NCBI RefSeq assembly: GCF_003217255.1 | Contig: NZ_QJTE01000003.1 | Span: forward strand, 248,001-312,000 | Source of the DNA: Pseudoroseicyclus aestuarii | GTDB lineage: Bacteria > Pseudomonadota > Alphaproteobacteria > Rhodobacterales > Rhodobacteraceae | Direction of reading: 5' to 3' | DNA length: 64,000 nucleotides | Shown: positions 1 to 10,143 of the stretch, in pieces | Layout of the letters: the number at the start of each line of letters is the position of its first letter | How positions within the stretch are numbered: the first letter of the stretch is position 1 | Made by a program: the position numbers and the translations under genes | The notes under the pieces: generated by a model | Seen by the model: only the letters and a program-made list of their open reading frames with translations | The model's database searches: none | Told to the model about the DNA's origin: nothing

Positions 1-950
1 GCAACCTCATGGATCGCGCCCGCCGCGCCCGCCGAGGCCTGATCGCCGAATGGGCGCGGGAGCAGGGCGTGGATCACGTGCTGCTCGGCCATACCGCCGA
101 CGATCAGGCCGAGACCTTCCTCATGCGCCTTTCCCGCGCGGCGGGGATCGACGGGCTTTCGCCCATGGCCGCCCGCTGGGACGAAAGCGGCGTGACCTGG
201 CATCGCCCGCTGCTGCGGCAGGGGCGCGAGGATCTGCGCGACTGGCTGCGCGGGCAGGGCGCCGGCTGGATCGAGGATCCGACCAACGCCGACCCCCGCT
301 TCGAGCGGGCGCGCATCCGCCGGCTGCTGGCGCTGATGGCGCAGGAAGGGCTGGGCGCGCAGACGCTGGCGCAGGTCTCGCGCCAGATCGGCACGGCGCG
401 CGAGGCGCTGGACCGGCAAGCCGAGGAATTGGCCGCGCGCGCGCTGGTGCAGGATCGCGGCGATGTGATCCTGCACCCCGCGGCCTTGGCGCAGGCCCCG
501 GCCGAGGCGCGGCGCAGGCTGCTGGTCGCCGCCCTGCGCTGGATCGGCCAGCGCGATTATCCCCCCCGCGCCGCCGCGCTGGAGCGGCTGGAGGCCTGCT
601 TGCTCAAGGGGCGCGGCGGCGTGCTGAACGGGGTGCGGCTGCTGCCCGCGCCTGCGCCCCGCCTCACGCGCGAGGTGCAGGCCGTAGAAGGGCTTAGCGC
701 CCCGCCCGGCGCGCTCTGGGATGGCCGCTGGCGCGTCGAGGGGCCGTTCCGGCAGGGCGATACCATCGCCGCATTGGGCGAGGCCGGGCTGTCGCAGGTG
801 CCGGGCTGGCGCGAGACCGGGCTCCCCCGCGCGAGCCTTCTGGCCGCGCCCGCCGTCTGGCGGGACGGGGCACTGATCGCGGCGCCGCTGGCCAGGGTCG
901 AGCGGCGGTGGACCGCGCGAATTACAGCGGATTTTGCGCTTCTGCGATAA
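1..950 (+). CDS. tilS: tRNA(Ile)-lysidine synthase TilS, 5' end outside window
   Basis: TilS is the cytoplasmic ATP-dependent enzyme that converts the wobble cytidine of tRNA-Ile(CAU) to lysidine. Only the C-terminal ~315 codons are present: the open frame runs in from base 3 with no start. The visible part begins NLMDRARRARRGL and continues with GHTADDQAETFLMRLSR, the typical TilS core around the HxxDDxxET motif. The nucleotide-binding P-loop loop (SGGxDS) must lie upstream of the window. The tail after residue ~200 is poorly conserved, as usual for alphaproteobacterial TilS. ftsH follows about 100 bases downstream, the common order in Rhodobacterales. The ATG at 9 is an internal Met, not the start. 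Confidence 0.93.
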   Translation, partial: NLMDRARRARRGLIAEWAREQGVDHVLLGHTADDQAETFLMRLSRAAGIDGLSPMAARWDESGVTWHRPLLRQGREDLRDWLRGQGAGWIEDPTNADPRFERARIRRLLALMAQEGLGAQTLAQVSRQIGTAREALDRQAEELAARALVQDRGDVILHPAALAQAPAEARRRLLVAALRWIGQRDYPPRAAALERLEACLLKGRGGVLNGVRLLPAPAPRLTREVQAVEGLSAPPGALWDGRWRVEGPFRQGDTIAALGEAGLSQVPGWRETGLPRASLLAAPAVWRDGALIAAPLARVERRWTARITADFALLR

Positions 951-1051
951 TCGGATTGAAGCGCGGGCGCCGATCCCTATTTTAAGGGAAACCCGATGCG
1001 CCCGGCCCCCTGGCCTTGTTGACGATCGGGACCCGTCTTCGGAGGTCAGTC

Positions 1052-2971
<1,920 letters not shown>

Positions 2972-2990
2972 CGGCGGCTTCCAGATGATG

Positions 2991-3026
2991 AAAAAGCCGG
3001 CGCCGAGTGGGGCCGGCCTTTTCCTT
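2991..3026 (+). terminator. Rho-independent terminator after ftsH
   Basis: GCCGGC (2996-3001) pairs with GCCGGC (3012-3017). The stem is preceded by AAAAA and followed by a T-rich run, the standard intrinsic terminator layout. It lies 20 bases after the ftsH stop, and its A-tract could also let it serve the convergent pyrB strand. Confidence 0.8.
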
Positions 3027-3104
3027 TATCTGACGGGGGTGGATTTGCCTGAAAGGCGGCTGTGCCGAGAAGGCTAGCGCGCGAGGCAGCCCCCTCTCGG
3101 GGCC

Positions 3105-4055
3105 TCAGGCCGGTTGCGCCGCGCGCTCGGCCCGCAGGTTCTGCGCCAGCAGGTCCATGGCCGCCATGCGCACAGCCACGCCCATCTCCACCTGCGTCTG
3201 GATGACGCTGCGGTTGATGTCGTCCGCCAGCGTGCCGTCGATCTCGACGCCGCGATTCATCGGGCCGGGATGCATGACGATGGCGTCGGGCTTGGCATGC
3301 GCGAGCTTCGCGGCGTCGAGCCCCCAGCGGTGGTAGTACTCGCGCTCGGAGGGGATGAAACCGCCGTCCATCCGCTCTTTCTGAAGGCGCAGCATCATCA
3401 CCACGTCGGCGCCCTGCAGCCCCTCGGCCATGTCGTCGAAGATCTCGACCCCCCAGCGATCCGCGCCCGAGGGGATCAGGGTGCGCGGCCCGATCAGGCG
3501 GATGCGGTTCTCCATCTTGCCCAGCAGCAGGATGTTGGACCGGGCGACGCGGCTATGGGCGATGTCGCCGCAGATCGCGATCGACAGGCGGTGCAGCCGG
3601 CCCTTGGCGCGGCGGATCGTCAGCGCGTCCAGCAGCGCCTGCGTCGGATGCTCGTGCCGCCCGTCGCCGGCGTTCAGCACCGCGCATTGCACCTTCTGCG
3701 CCAGAAGGTCGACGGCCCCGGAATTGGGGTGGCGCACCACCAGCAGGTCGGGCCGCATCGCGTTCAGCGTCAGCGCCGTGTCGATCAGCGTCTCGCCCTT
3801 CTTCAGGCTCGAGGCCTGCATCGCCATGTTCATCACGTCGGCGCCCAGCCGCTGCCCCGCCAGCTCGAAGCTGGACTGGGTGCGGGTCGAGGCCTCGAAG
3901 AACATGTTGATCTGCGTCAGCCCGGCCAGCACGTCGCGCGCCGCTTCGCCGCGGCGATTCGCCTCGGCGTAGTGGTCGGCGCGGTCGAGCAGGGCGGTGA
4001 TATCCGCCTGGCGCAGCGGCTCGATTCCCAGAAGGTGGCGGGCGGTGAAACTCAC
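3105..4055 (-). CDS. pyrB: Aspartate carbamoyltransferase catalytic subunit
   Basis: Second step of de novo pyrimidine synthesis: carbamoyl phosphate plus L-aspartate gives N-carbamoyl-L-aspartate. The 316-aa length is typical of a catalytic chain. The carbamoyl-phosphate loop [16 protein letters not shown] is near residues 51-66, with [13 protein letters not shown] after it, [10 protein letters not shown] in the middle, and the aspartate-domain sequences MLRLQKERM and [13 protein letters not shown]. No dihydroorotase gene (pyrC) follows although the two are often paired; the next gene downstream is the convergent ftsH. The upstream neighbour, the Sua5 gene, is on the same strand about 65 bases away, so co-transcription is possible. 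Confidence 0.96.
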   Translation of the reverse strand: MSFTARHLLGIEPLRQADITALLDRADHYAEANRRGEAARDVLAGLTQINMFFEASTRTQSSFELAGQRLGADVMNMAMQASSLKKGETLIDTALTLNAMRPDLLVVRHPNSGAVDLLAQKVQCAVLNAGDGRHEHPTQALLDALTIRRAKGRLHRLSIAICGDIAHSRVARSNILLLGKMENRIRLIGPRTLIPSGADRWGVEIFDDMAEGLQGADVVMMLRLQKERMDGGFIPSEREYYHRWGLDAAKLAHAKPDAIVMHPGPMNRGVEIDGTLADDINRSVIQTQVEMGVAVRMAAMDLLAQNLRAERAAQPA

Positions 4056-4121
4056 GGGCGGGCACTCCGGATCATGCTGGCCCCTTCTAGGCCCTGGGGC
4101 GGCGGCGGGTAAAGCGCAGGC

Positions 4122-5066
4122 TCAGCGCGGGGCCGCGGCGCGGCGCAGGCGGTCGTTGATCGCCCGGCCCAGCCCCTCTTCGGGGATCGGCGCGACGGCA
4201 ATCGATTTGGCCCCGCGCCGGTCCAGCCGGTGCAGGCAGGAGAACAGCCGCGCCGCCGCCTCGGCCAGATCGCCCGAGGGCGAGAGGTTCATCCCCCCCG
4301 CCGCGCCATGGGCGCCGAAGCCGAGGTAGGTCTCGTCCTCGCGCGGGGCAGTGGCGTTCAGGCGAACCGACCCCTTGGGCGCGTAATGCGAGGCGAGCTG
4401 GCCGGGGGCGGTGACCCCTTCGGCCTTGTCCGGTGCCAGCAGCGGCGCGCCGAGCGCCTGTTCCAGCGCCTCGGCCGGGAGGCCGCCGGCGCGCAGCAGC
4501 ACGGGCCGGTTCCCCTCGAAGCCGAGGATCGTCGATTCGACACCCACGCCGCAGGCCCCGCCATCGAGCACCGCGTCGATCCGCCCCCCGAGGCCGGAGA
4601 CGACATGCGCCGCCGTCGTCGGGCTGACCCGGCCCGAGGGGTTGGCCGAGGGCGCGGCAAGCGGGCGGCCGGTGCGGCGCAGCAGCGCGCGCGCCAGCGG
4701 ATGCGCCGGCACCCGCAGCGCCAGCGTCGGCAGGCCCGCCGTGACCGAAGGCGCGATGCCCGCGCCCGCGCGCAAGGGCAGCACCAGCGTCAGCGGGCCG
4801 GGCCAGAAGGCCTGCGCCAGCGCCGCCGCTTGCGGCGGGACCTCGCACAGCGCCTCGGCCTCTTCGAATGCGGCAAGATGCACGATCAGCGGGTTGAACT
4901 GCGGCCGGCCCTTGGCGGCGAAGATGCGGGCCACGGCGGTCTCGTCCGTGGCATCGGCGCCCAGCCCGTAGACCGTCTCCGTCGGGAAGGCGACAAGGCC
5001 GCCGCGCTGCAGCATCTGCGCCGCGCGGCCGATCCCTTCGGCGCTGTCTTCGAGGATGCGGGTCAT
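4122..5066 (-). CDS. sua5: L-threonylcarbamoyladenylate synthase (Sua5 type)
   Basis: Makes threonylcarbamoyl-AMP from threonine, bicarbonate and ATP, the precursor of the t6A base at position 37 of ANN-decoding tRNAs. At 314 aa it is the long Sua5 form: a YrdC domain (residues ~10-200) with GGLVAFPTETVYGLGADA and KGRPQFNPLIVHL, then a C-terminal Sua5 domain after a linker containing SHYAPKGSVRL. The start is set at ATG 5066 (MTRILED), because the upstream extension to 5111 is not family-like. It lies upstream of pyrB on the same strand and divergent from the acyl-CoA dehydrogenase gene. Confidence 0.94.
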   Translation of the reverse strand: MTRILEDSAEGIGRAAQMLQRGGLVAFPTETVYGLGADATDETAVARIFAAKGRPQFNPLIVHLAAFEEAEALCEVPPQAAALAQAFWPGPLTLVLPLRAGAGIAPSVTAGLPTLALRVPAHPLARALLRRTGRPLAAPSANPSGRVSPTTAAHVVSGLGGRIDAVLDGGACGVGVESTILGFEGNRPVLLRAGGLPAEALEQALGAPLLAPDKAEGVTAPGQLASHYAPKGSVRLNATAPREDETYLGFGAHGAAGGMNLSPSGDLAEAAARLFSCLHRLDRRGAKSIAVAPIPEEGLGRAINDRLRRAAAPR

Positions 5067-5194
5067 GACGTGGCGTTTCCGGGCGGCTTGCGGAGGTTCG
5101 TCTTGCGGCAACGGGCGATCCGGCCCGAAACTGGCCCCGGCTTAGTCTTGCCCGCCGCAGATTCCAAGCGGGCGCCTTCTGGGAGGAGGGTCCG

Positions 5195-6892
5195 ATGCCC
5201 TATACCGCACCGCTGGCCGATTTCCGGTTCCTGCTGCCCCGTCTCGGCCTGCCCGAGATCGCCGCGACCGAGCGCTTTGCAGAGGCCACGCCAGAGACCG
5301 CCGAGGCGATTCTGACCGAGGCGGCCCGCCTGTGCGAAAGCGTCCTCGCCCCCTTGCAGCGTCCCGGTGACCTGGAGCCTGCGCGGCTCGAGAATGGCGT
5401 GGTGCGCACGCCGCCGGGGTTCGGCGAGGGCTGGAGCGCGATTGCCGAGGGCGGCTGGATCGGGATGGCCGCCTCGCCCGAGCAGGGCGGCATGGGGCTG
5501 CCGATGCTGCTGACCACCGCCGTCAACGAGATGATGGCTGGCGCCTGCCTGTCGCTGCAGCTTGCCCCCTTGATGAGCCAGGGCCAGATCGAGGCGCTGG
5601 AGCATCACGCCGACGCCGATCTGAAGGCGCAGGTGCTGCCGCGCCTCATTTCGGGTGACTGGTCCGGCACGATGAACCTGACCGAGCCGCAGGCCGGCAG
5701 CGACGTCGGCGCCCTGCGCACTAGGGCAGAGCCGCTGGAGGACGGGCGCTACGCCATCACCGGGCAGAAGATCTACATCACCTGGGGCGACAACGATTTC
5801 ACCGAGAACGTCTGCCACCTCGTCCTCGCGCGGCTGCCCGATGCGCCGCAGGGCAGCAAGGGGATCAGCCTCTTCCTCGTCCCGAAGTATATCCCGCAGG
5901 AGGATGGCAGCCCCGGCGAGGCGAACAGCCTGCGTGTCGTGAGCCTTGAGCACAAGCTGGGCATGCATGGATCGCCCACCGCCGTGATGGCCTACGAGGG
6001 CGCGACCGGCTGGATCGTCGGTGCGCCGAATGGCGGCATGGCGGCGATGTTCACCATGATGAACAACGCCCGTCTCGGCGTCGGGACGCAGGGCGTCGGC
6101 GTCGCGGAGGCGGCCTGCACCATGGCGCTGGCCCATGCGACCGAGCGCAAGCAAGGCCGCACGGCCAAGGGCGGCGCGATCATCGAGCATGACGAGGTGC
6201 GGCGCATGCTGGCCGAGATGCGCGCCGATACCTTTGCCGCGCGTGCGATCACGCTGGCCTGCGGCGCGGCGCTCGACATGGGGCGGGCGACGGGATCCGA
6301 GGCATGGACGGCGCGGGCGGGGCTGCTTACCCCAATCGCCAAGGCCTTCGGCACCGAGGTCGGCGCGCGGGTCGCGGACCTGTCGATCCAGGTGCATGGC
6401 GGCATGGGCTACGTCGAGGAGACGGGCGTGGCGCAGCTTTGGCGGGACGTGCGCGTGACCTCGATCTACGAAGGGACCAACGGCATTCAGGCGCTGGACC
6501 TCGTGGGCCGGAAGATGGCGGACGGCGGCGATGCGGCCAAGGCGCTGATCGCGGAGGTCGCCGCGGGGGCCGAGGCCGCGCGGCAGCTTCTCCCCGATCT
6601 CGCGGAGCCTGTCCTGCGGTCTGCGCAGCTGATTCAGGCGGCGACAGAGGCGCTTCTCGGGCGGGACATGGCGCACCGGCAGGCCTGCGCCGTGCCCTAT
6701 CTGCGCGCCTTCGCGCGGGTGCTGGGCGGGCATTACCACCTGATGGCGGCGCAGGGGGGCGAGGCAGGGCGCACCCGCCTCGCCGGGTTCTACATCCACC
6801 GCATGCTGCCCGAAGCTGCCGCGCATCTGACGGCCATGGGGGCGGGGATGGAGGATCTGACCGATCTGACGGCCGAGGATCTGGCGTCCTAG
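5195..6892 (+). CDS. Acyl-CoA dehydrogenase, large C-terminal-extended type
   Basis: FAD-dependent alpha,beta-dehydrogenation of an acyl-CoA thioester. The 565-aa product belongs to the long acyl-CoA dehydrogenase group that carries an extra N-terminal domain and an acetyl-CoA-dehydrogenase-like C-terminal domain, the group that includes DmdC of DMSP demethylation. Visible are the FAD/substrate loop MNLTEPQAGSDVGALRT, ITGQKIYITWGDND, and the catalytic-base region SIYEGTNGIQALDLVGRK near residue 425. GGGAGGAGG stands just before the ATG. No dmdA, dmdB or dmdD homologue is in the window, so the substrate (medium-chain acyl or methylmercaptopropionyl-CoA) cannot be decided. The stop overlaps the stop of the convergent 69-aa gene. 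Confidence 0.92.
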   Translation: MPYTAPLADFRFLLPRLGLPEIAATERFAEATPETAEAILTEAARLCESVLAPLQRPGDLEPARLENGVVRTPPGFGEGWSAIAEGGWIGMAASPEQGGMGLPMLLTTAVNEMMAGACLSLQLAPLMSQGQIEALEHHADADLKAQVLPRLISGDWSGTMNLTEPQAGSDVGALRTRAEPLEDGRYAITGQKIYITWGDNDFTENVCHLVLARLPDAPQGSKGISLFLVPKYIPQEDGSPGEANSLRVVSLEHKLGMHGSPTAVMAYEGATGWIVGAPNGGMAAMFTMMNNARLGVGTQGVGVAEAACTMALAHATERKQGRTAKGGAIIEHDEVRRMLAEMRADTFAARAITLACGAALDMGRATGSEAWTARAGLLTPIAKAFGTEVGARVADLSIQVHGGMGYVEETGVAQLWRDVRVTSIYEGTNGIQALDLVGRKMADGGDAAKALIAEVAAGAEAARQLLPDLAEPVLRSAQLIQAATEALLGRDMAHRQACAVPYLRAFARVLGGHYHLMAAQGGEAGRTRLAGFYIHRMLPEAAAHLTAMGAGMEDLTDLTAEDLAS

Positions 6893-7098
6893 ACGTCGTC
6901 CTCGTTCACGGTCGTATGGGGATATTTCTCGGCCTCTTCGCCGGTGACGAATTCGCCGGTCTTGGTGCTGCGGGGGCGGTTGGTGGGCTCGCCCTCGGGG
7001 TCCTCGGACATCGTCGTCTCGGGGTTCTCGCGCGCGGTCTCTTCGCTGACGTAGCTGCCGTCGACGGCGCTGCGGTGGTTCTTGTCCTGCTCGGCCAT
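6889..7098 (-). CDS. Small acidic protein with two internal repeats
   Basis: A 69-aa hydrophilic, acidic protein with no signal peptide or membrane segment. It is built of two related units: RSAVDGSYVSEETARENPET followed by TM, and RSTKTGEFVTGEEAEKYPHT followed by TV. Each unit has the pattern R-S-x-x-x-G-x-[YF]-V-[ST]-x-E-x-A-x-x-x-P-x-T-T. Short proteins of this pattern are widespread in proteobacteria and of unknown function; some databases name them 'multidrug transporter' without basis. It converges on the acyl-CoA dehydrogenase gene, sharing 4 bases with it, and is divergent from the MBL hydrolase gene. The start ATG 7098 has GGAGAG just upstream on its own strand. Confidence 0.8.
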   Translation of the reverse strand: MAEQDKNHRSAVDGSYVSEETARENPETTMSEDPEGEPTNRPRSTKTGEFVTGEEAEKYPHTTVNEDDV

Positions 7099-7205
7099 GG
7101 GGCTCTCCTGTCACGATGGGGTGGCGCCACGGCGCGGCGCCTTCGGATCGCAACCGCAACGGGCGGCAGAAGTTCACGGCTTCGCCGCCGCAGGAAAGGC
7201 TGCCG

Positions 7206-8231
7206 ATGACCGATGCGATGGAGGCCACTCCGCCGCCCGAGGGCGCTGGGGCCGTCGAGGTTGCGCCGGGCGTCCTCTGGCTGCGCCAGCCGATGCCCAG
7301 CTTCGTCGAGCATGTGAACATCTTCGCGCTGGAGGAGGGGGAGGGCTGGTGCGTCATCGACACCGGCTTCGACAGCCCCGAGGCGCGCGCGCTGTGGGAG
7401 GCCTGGCTTACCGGCCCGCTGAAGGGTCGGCCCCTGCGCCGGATGATCGCCACGCATCACCACCCCGATCACATCGGTCTCGCCGGCTGGCTTTGCGCGC
7501 GCTTCGGCATCCCGCTGGAGATGCCGCGCAGCGGCTACTTTCTGGCGCGCTGGCTGCTGGCCGAGGCGCATGAGGTGCCGCCGCAGGCCATGCTGGACTT
7601 CTGGCATCGTGCCGGGATGGATGCGCAGGTGCTGGCGGTGAAGGCGCGGCAGCGCCCCTCGGCCTTCAGCGGCGCGGTGCATCCTCTGCCCGAGGGCTAC
7701 CTGCGCCTGCGCGAGGGGCAGCAGATCCGCTTCGGCGGGCGCCTGTGGCAGATCCGCATGGGCGAGGGGCACGCGCCCGAGCATGCCACTTTCTGGAGCT
7801 GCGACGACGATCTGGTGATCGGCGGCGACCAGCTTCTGCGCCGATCCAGCCCCAACCTCGGTGTCCAGTTCTACGAGCCCGAGGCCCCGACGGTGCGCGA
7901 CTGGATCGCCAGCGCCGAGGCGCTGGCCGCCCATGCGCGCGAGGATCACCTCGTGCTGCCGGGCCATGGCCCGGTTTATCGCGGGCTGCCCGCGCGGCTG
8001 GCGCATATGGCGCGGCGGCACCGGGACGCGCTGGACCGGCTCGAGGCGCATCTGAACCGGCCGCGGCAGGGGGGCGATTGCTTCTCCCCCCTGTTCCGGC
8101 GCAGCATCGGGCCCGAAATCTACGGGCTGGCCCTGGCCGAGACGCTGGGCCATCTGAACACGCTGACCGCCCAGGATCGCGCCCTGCGCGAGACCGGGGC
8201 GGACGGCATCTGGCGCTGGAGAAAGACATGA
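7206..8231 (+). CDS. MBL-fold metallo-hydrolase
   Basis: Metallo-beta-lactamase-fold hydrolase, probably cytoplasmic, of 341 aa. The zinc motif HHHPDH is at residues 84-89 (THHHPDHIGLAG). The second ligand set is at EGHAPEHATFWS and GGDQLL, and the last histidine at LPGHGPVYRG. The C-terminal ~70 residues resemble the winged-helix tail of LACTB2-like proteins. The start at ATG 7206 follows AGGAAAGG. The ATG of the epimerase gene overlaps its stop by four bases (ATGA), so the two are an operon and probably translationally coupled. The substrate is unknown; with the epimerase and D-aminopeptidase next to it, an amide or thioester of the same catabolic route is an inference only. Confidence 0.87.
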   Translation: MTDAMEATPPPEGAGAVEVAPGVLWLRQPMPSFVEHVNIFALEEGEGWCVIDTGFDSPEARALWEAWLTGPLKGRPLRRMIATHHHPDHIGLAGWLCARFGIPLEMPRSGYFLARWLLAEAHEVPPQAMLDFWHRAGMDAQVLAVKARQRPSAFSGAVHPLPEGYLRLREGQQIRFGGRLWQIRMGEGHAPEHATFWSCDDDLVIGGDQLLRRSSPNLGVQFYEPEAPTVRDWIASAEALAAHAREDHLVLPGHGPVYRGLPARLAHMARRHRDALDRLEAHLNRPRQGGDCFSPLFRRSIGPEIYGLALAETLGHLNTLTAQDRALRETGADGIWRWRKT

Positions 8232-9193
8232 CCCTGACCACCGCGCGGCACAGCTTCCCCCTGGCCGAGGCCTTTACCATCGCCCGCGGCACGAAGACGG
8301 CGGCCGAGGTGCTGACCGCCTCCGTCACGCGCGGCGGCGTCACGGGCCGGGGCGAATGCGTGCCCTACGCCCGCTACGGCGAGAGCCTGGATTCGGTCGA
8401 GGCCGAGATCGCCGGCCTGCCGCAGGACGTGACCCGCGCGCAGCTTCAGGGCCTTCTGCCTGCCGGGGCCGCCCGCAACGCCGTCGACTGCGCGCTTTGG
8501 GATCTGGAGGCGAAGCAGGCCGGGCTGCGCGCCTGGGACCTGGCCGGTCTGCCGGCGCCGGGGCCCGAGGTCACGGCCTATACCCTCTCGCTGGACAGCC
8601 CCGAGAAGATGGAGGCGCAGGCCCGCCGCCATGCCGCGCGGCCCTTGCTGAAGATCAAGCTCGGTACCCCCGACGACATGCCGCGGCTCGAGGCGGTGCG
8701 CCGCGGTGCGCCGAAGGCCCGGATCATCATCGACGCCAACGAGGGCTGGAGCGCCGAGGTCTATGCCGATCTCGCGCCGCATCTGCTGCGGCTGGGGGTG
8801 GAGCTTGTGGAACAGCCGCTGCCCGCAGGGGACGACGCGATGCTGGCCGAGATCGCGCGCCCGCTGCCGGTCTGCGCCGACGAAAGCTGCCACGACCGGG
8901 GCAGCCTCGCGGCGCTCAAGGGCAAGTACGACGTCGTCAACATCAAGCTCGACAAGACCGGCGGGCTGACCGAGGCGCTGGCCCTGCGCGAGGCGGCGCT
9001 GGCGCAGAGATATCGCGTCATGGTCGGCTGCATGGTCGGAAGCTCGCTCGCCATGGCGCCGGCGGTGCTGGTGGCGCAGGGCGCCATGGTCACCGACCTC
9101 GACGGCCCGCTGCTGCTGGCCGAGGACCGCGAGGACGGGCTGGTCTTCGATGCGGCGGGTGTGCACCCGCCGGCGGCGGCGCTCTGGGGCTAG
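8228..9193 (+). CDS. dgcA: Enolase-superfamily epimerase/racemase (dipeptide epimerase or N-acetyl-D-Glu racemase)
   Basis: Enolase superfamily member (mandelate racemase/muconate-lactonizing subgroup) of 321 aa. It shows the first catalytic Lys motif LLKIKLG near residue 140, metal ligands in IIIDANEGW, LVEQPL and CADES, and the second Lys in VVNIKLDKTGGL. This K-x-K ... K pattern is that of L-Ala-D/L-Glu epimerases. In Rhodobacteraceae, proteins beginning like this one (TTARHSFPLAEAFTIARG) are often assigned as the N-acetyl-D-glutamate racemase DgcA, but its usual partner DgcN is not seen here. It overlaps the MBL gene by ATGA and ends tail to tail with the D-aminopeptidase gene, the two stops sharing CTAG. 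Confidence 0.85.
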   Translation: MTLTTARHSFPLAEAFTIARGTKTAAEVLTASVTRGGVTGRGECVPYARYGESLDSVEAEIAGLPQDVTRAQLQGLLPAGAARNAVDCALWDLEAKQAGLRAWDLAGLPAPGPEVTAYTLSLDSPEKMEAQARRHAARPLLKIKLGTPDDMPRLEAVRRGAPKARIIIDANEGWSAEVYADLAPHLLRLGVELVEQPLPAGDDAMLAEIARPLPVCADESCHDRGSLAALKGKYDVVNIKLDKTGGLTEALALREAALAQRYRVMVGCMVGSSLAMAPAVLVAQGAMVTDLDGPLLLAEDREDGLVFDAAGVHPPAAALWG

Positions 9194-10026
9194 TCCAGCC
9201 CCGCCGCCATCAGCGCGAAGGCCGTGAGGACGCGGATCGCCTCCTCGTGCGTTTCGGCGCCGAAGCGGATGCAGCGGCTGCCGATGCGTTCGGTCCCCGG
9301 CAGCAGGGCGGCGGCATCGGCATAGGCCTGCTGCGTCAGCGTCACGCGCAGGTCCAGGGGCGGGCTGCAGGGCGCCTCGGGCGCGCGACAGCCCGCCTTG
9401 CGCACCGCCTCGGCCACGTCCTCCTCGATCAGCGCGCAGGCGGCGGCGGGGGCGAGGCTGTCGGCCGCCGCGGCGCCGAGCGCATGCTTGACCACGATGC
9501 GGCGGGCGCGCGGGAACTGCGCCGTGACCTCCTCGCAAAGGCAGTCGTCGCCCGAGACGGCCAGCAAAGGCACCCCCAGCTCGGCGGCATGGCCGCCAAA
9601 AAGCGTCGGCTCGCCCGCCAGAAGGCCATTGACCCTCACCTCCGCGAAGGCGCGGCCGCTGATGGTATGGGCCAGCACGCCGCGCGCGCCTGCGGCGGCA
9701 TGCCAGCCGATCAGCACCAGCCCGTCGAAATCCTCCGTCAGCCCCTCGGTCATGGAGCCAGGCCGGGGCGTGCCCTGCACCAGCCGCGCCCGGGGATCGA
9801 GCCGATCCGGCGGGATGTTCGACATCGGACCGTGGGAATCGGCCACCGTCACCTCGGTCGCGCCGCCGGTGAAGGCGCCGCGCACCGCGGCATTCGCCTC
9901 CCCGACCATCAGCAGGCGGGCGGCCTCGTGGGCGGCCTCGCCGAGGCGGCCCTGCCGCGGGTGCTGGACGCCGGCGACGCCCTCGATATCGACGGAGATG
10001 TAGATGCGCACGGCGGTCGTCCCCAT
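9190..10026 (-). CDS. dppA: M55 family D-aminopeptidase (DppA-like)
   Basis: Zinc aminopeptidase that releases N-terminal D-amino acids (DppA of Bacillus subtilis acts on D-Ala-containing peptides). The 278-aa product begins with the family signature IYISVDIEGVAGV (metal ligands D and E) and continues with ATEVTVADSHGPMSNI, LIGWHAAAG, GHAAELGVPLLAVSGDD and RIVVKHALG, all typical of M55. The start is placed at ATG 10026; further upstream the frame is not family-like. It is divergent from the D-amino acid transaminase gene and convergent with the epimerase gene, so the three share a theme of D-amino acid and murein peptide breakdown. Confidence 0.9.
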   Translation of the reverse strand: MGTTAVRIYISVDIEGVAGVQHPRQGRLGEAAHEAARLLMVGEANAAVRGAFTGGATEVTVADSHGPMSNIPPDRLDPRARLVQGTPRPGSMTEGLTEDFDGLVLIGWHAAAGARGVLAHTISGRAFAEVRVNGLLAGEPTLFGGHAAELGVPLLAVSGDDCLCEEVTAQFPRARRIVVKHALGAAAADSLAPAAACALIEEDVAEAVRKAGCRAPEAPCSPPLDLRVTLTQQAYADAAALLPGTERIGSRCIRFGAETHEEAIRVLTAFALMAAGLD

Positions 10027-10143
10027 GGGTGCTCTGCCGTCAGGGTGCACCTCGGGCAGGGCAGCCTTTTGGCGGCAAGCGGGCTTTCCCGTGCCGGTCG
10101 GGGGCGGTACGGTTCCGGCCAAACAGGCAGCAGGAACCCAGCC

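Noticed and set aside
5063-7453. A 796-codon minus-strand frame opposite the acyl-CoA dehydrogenase
   Set aside because: The sense strand has a complete dehydrogenase with motifs in order; the antisense frame has none.
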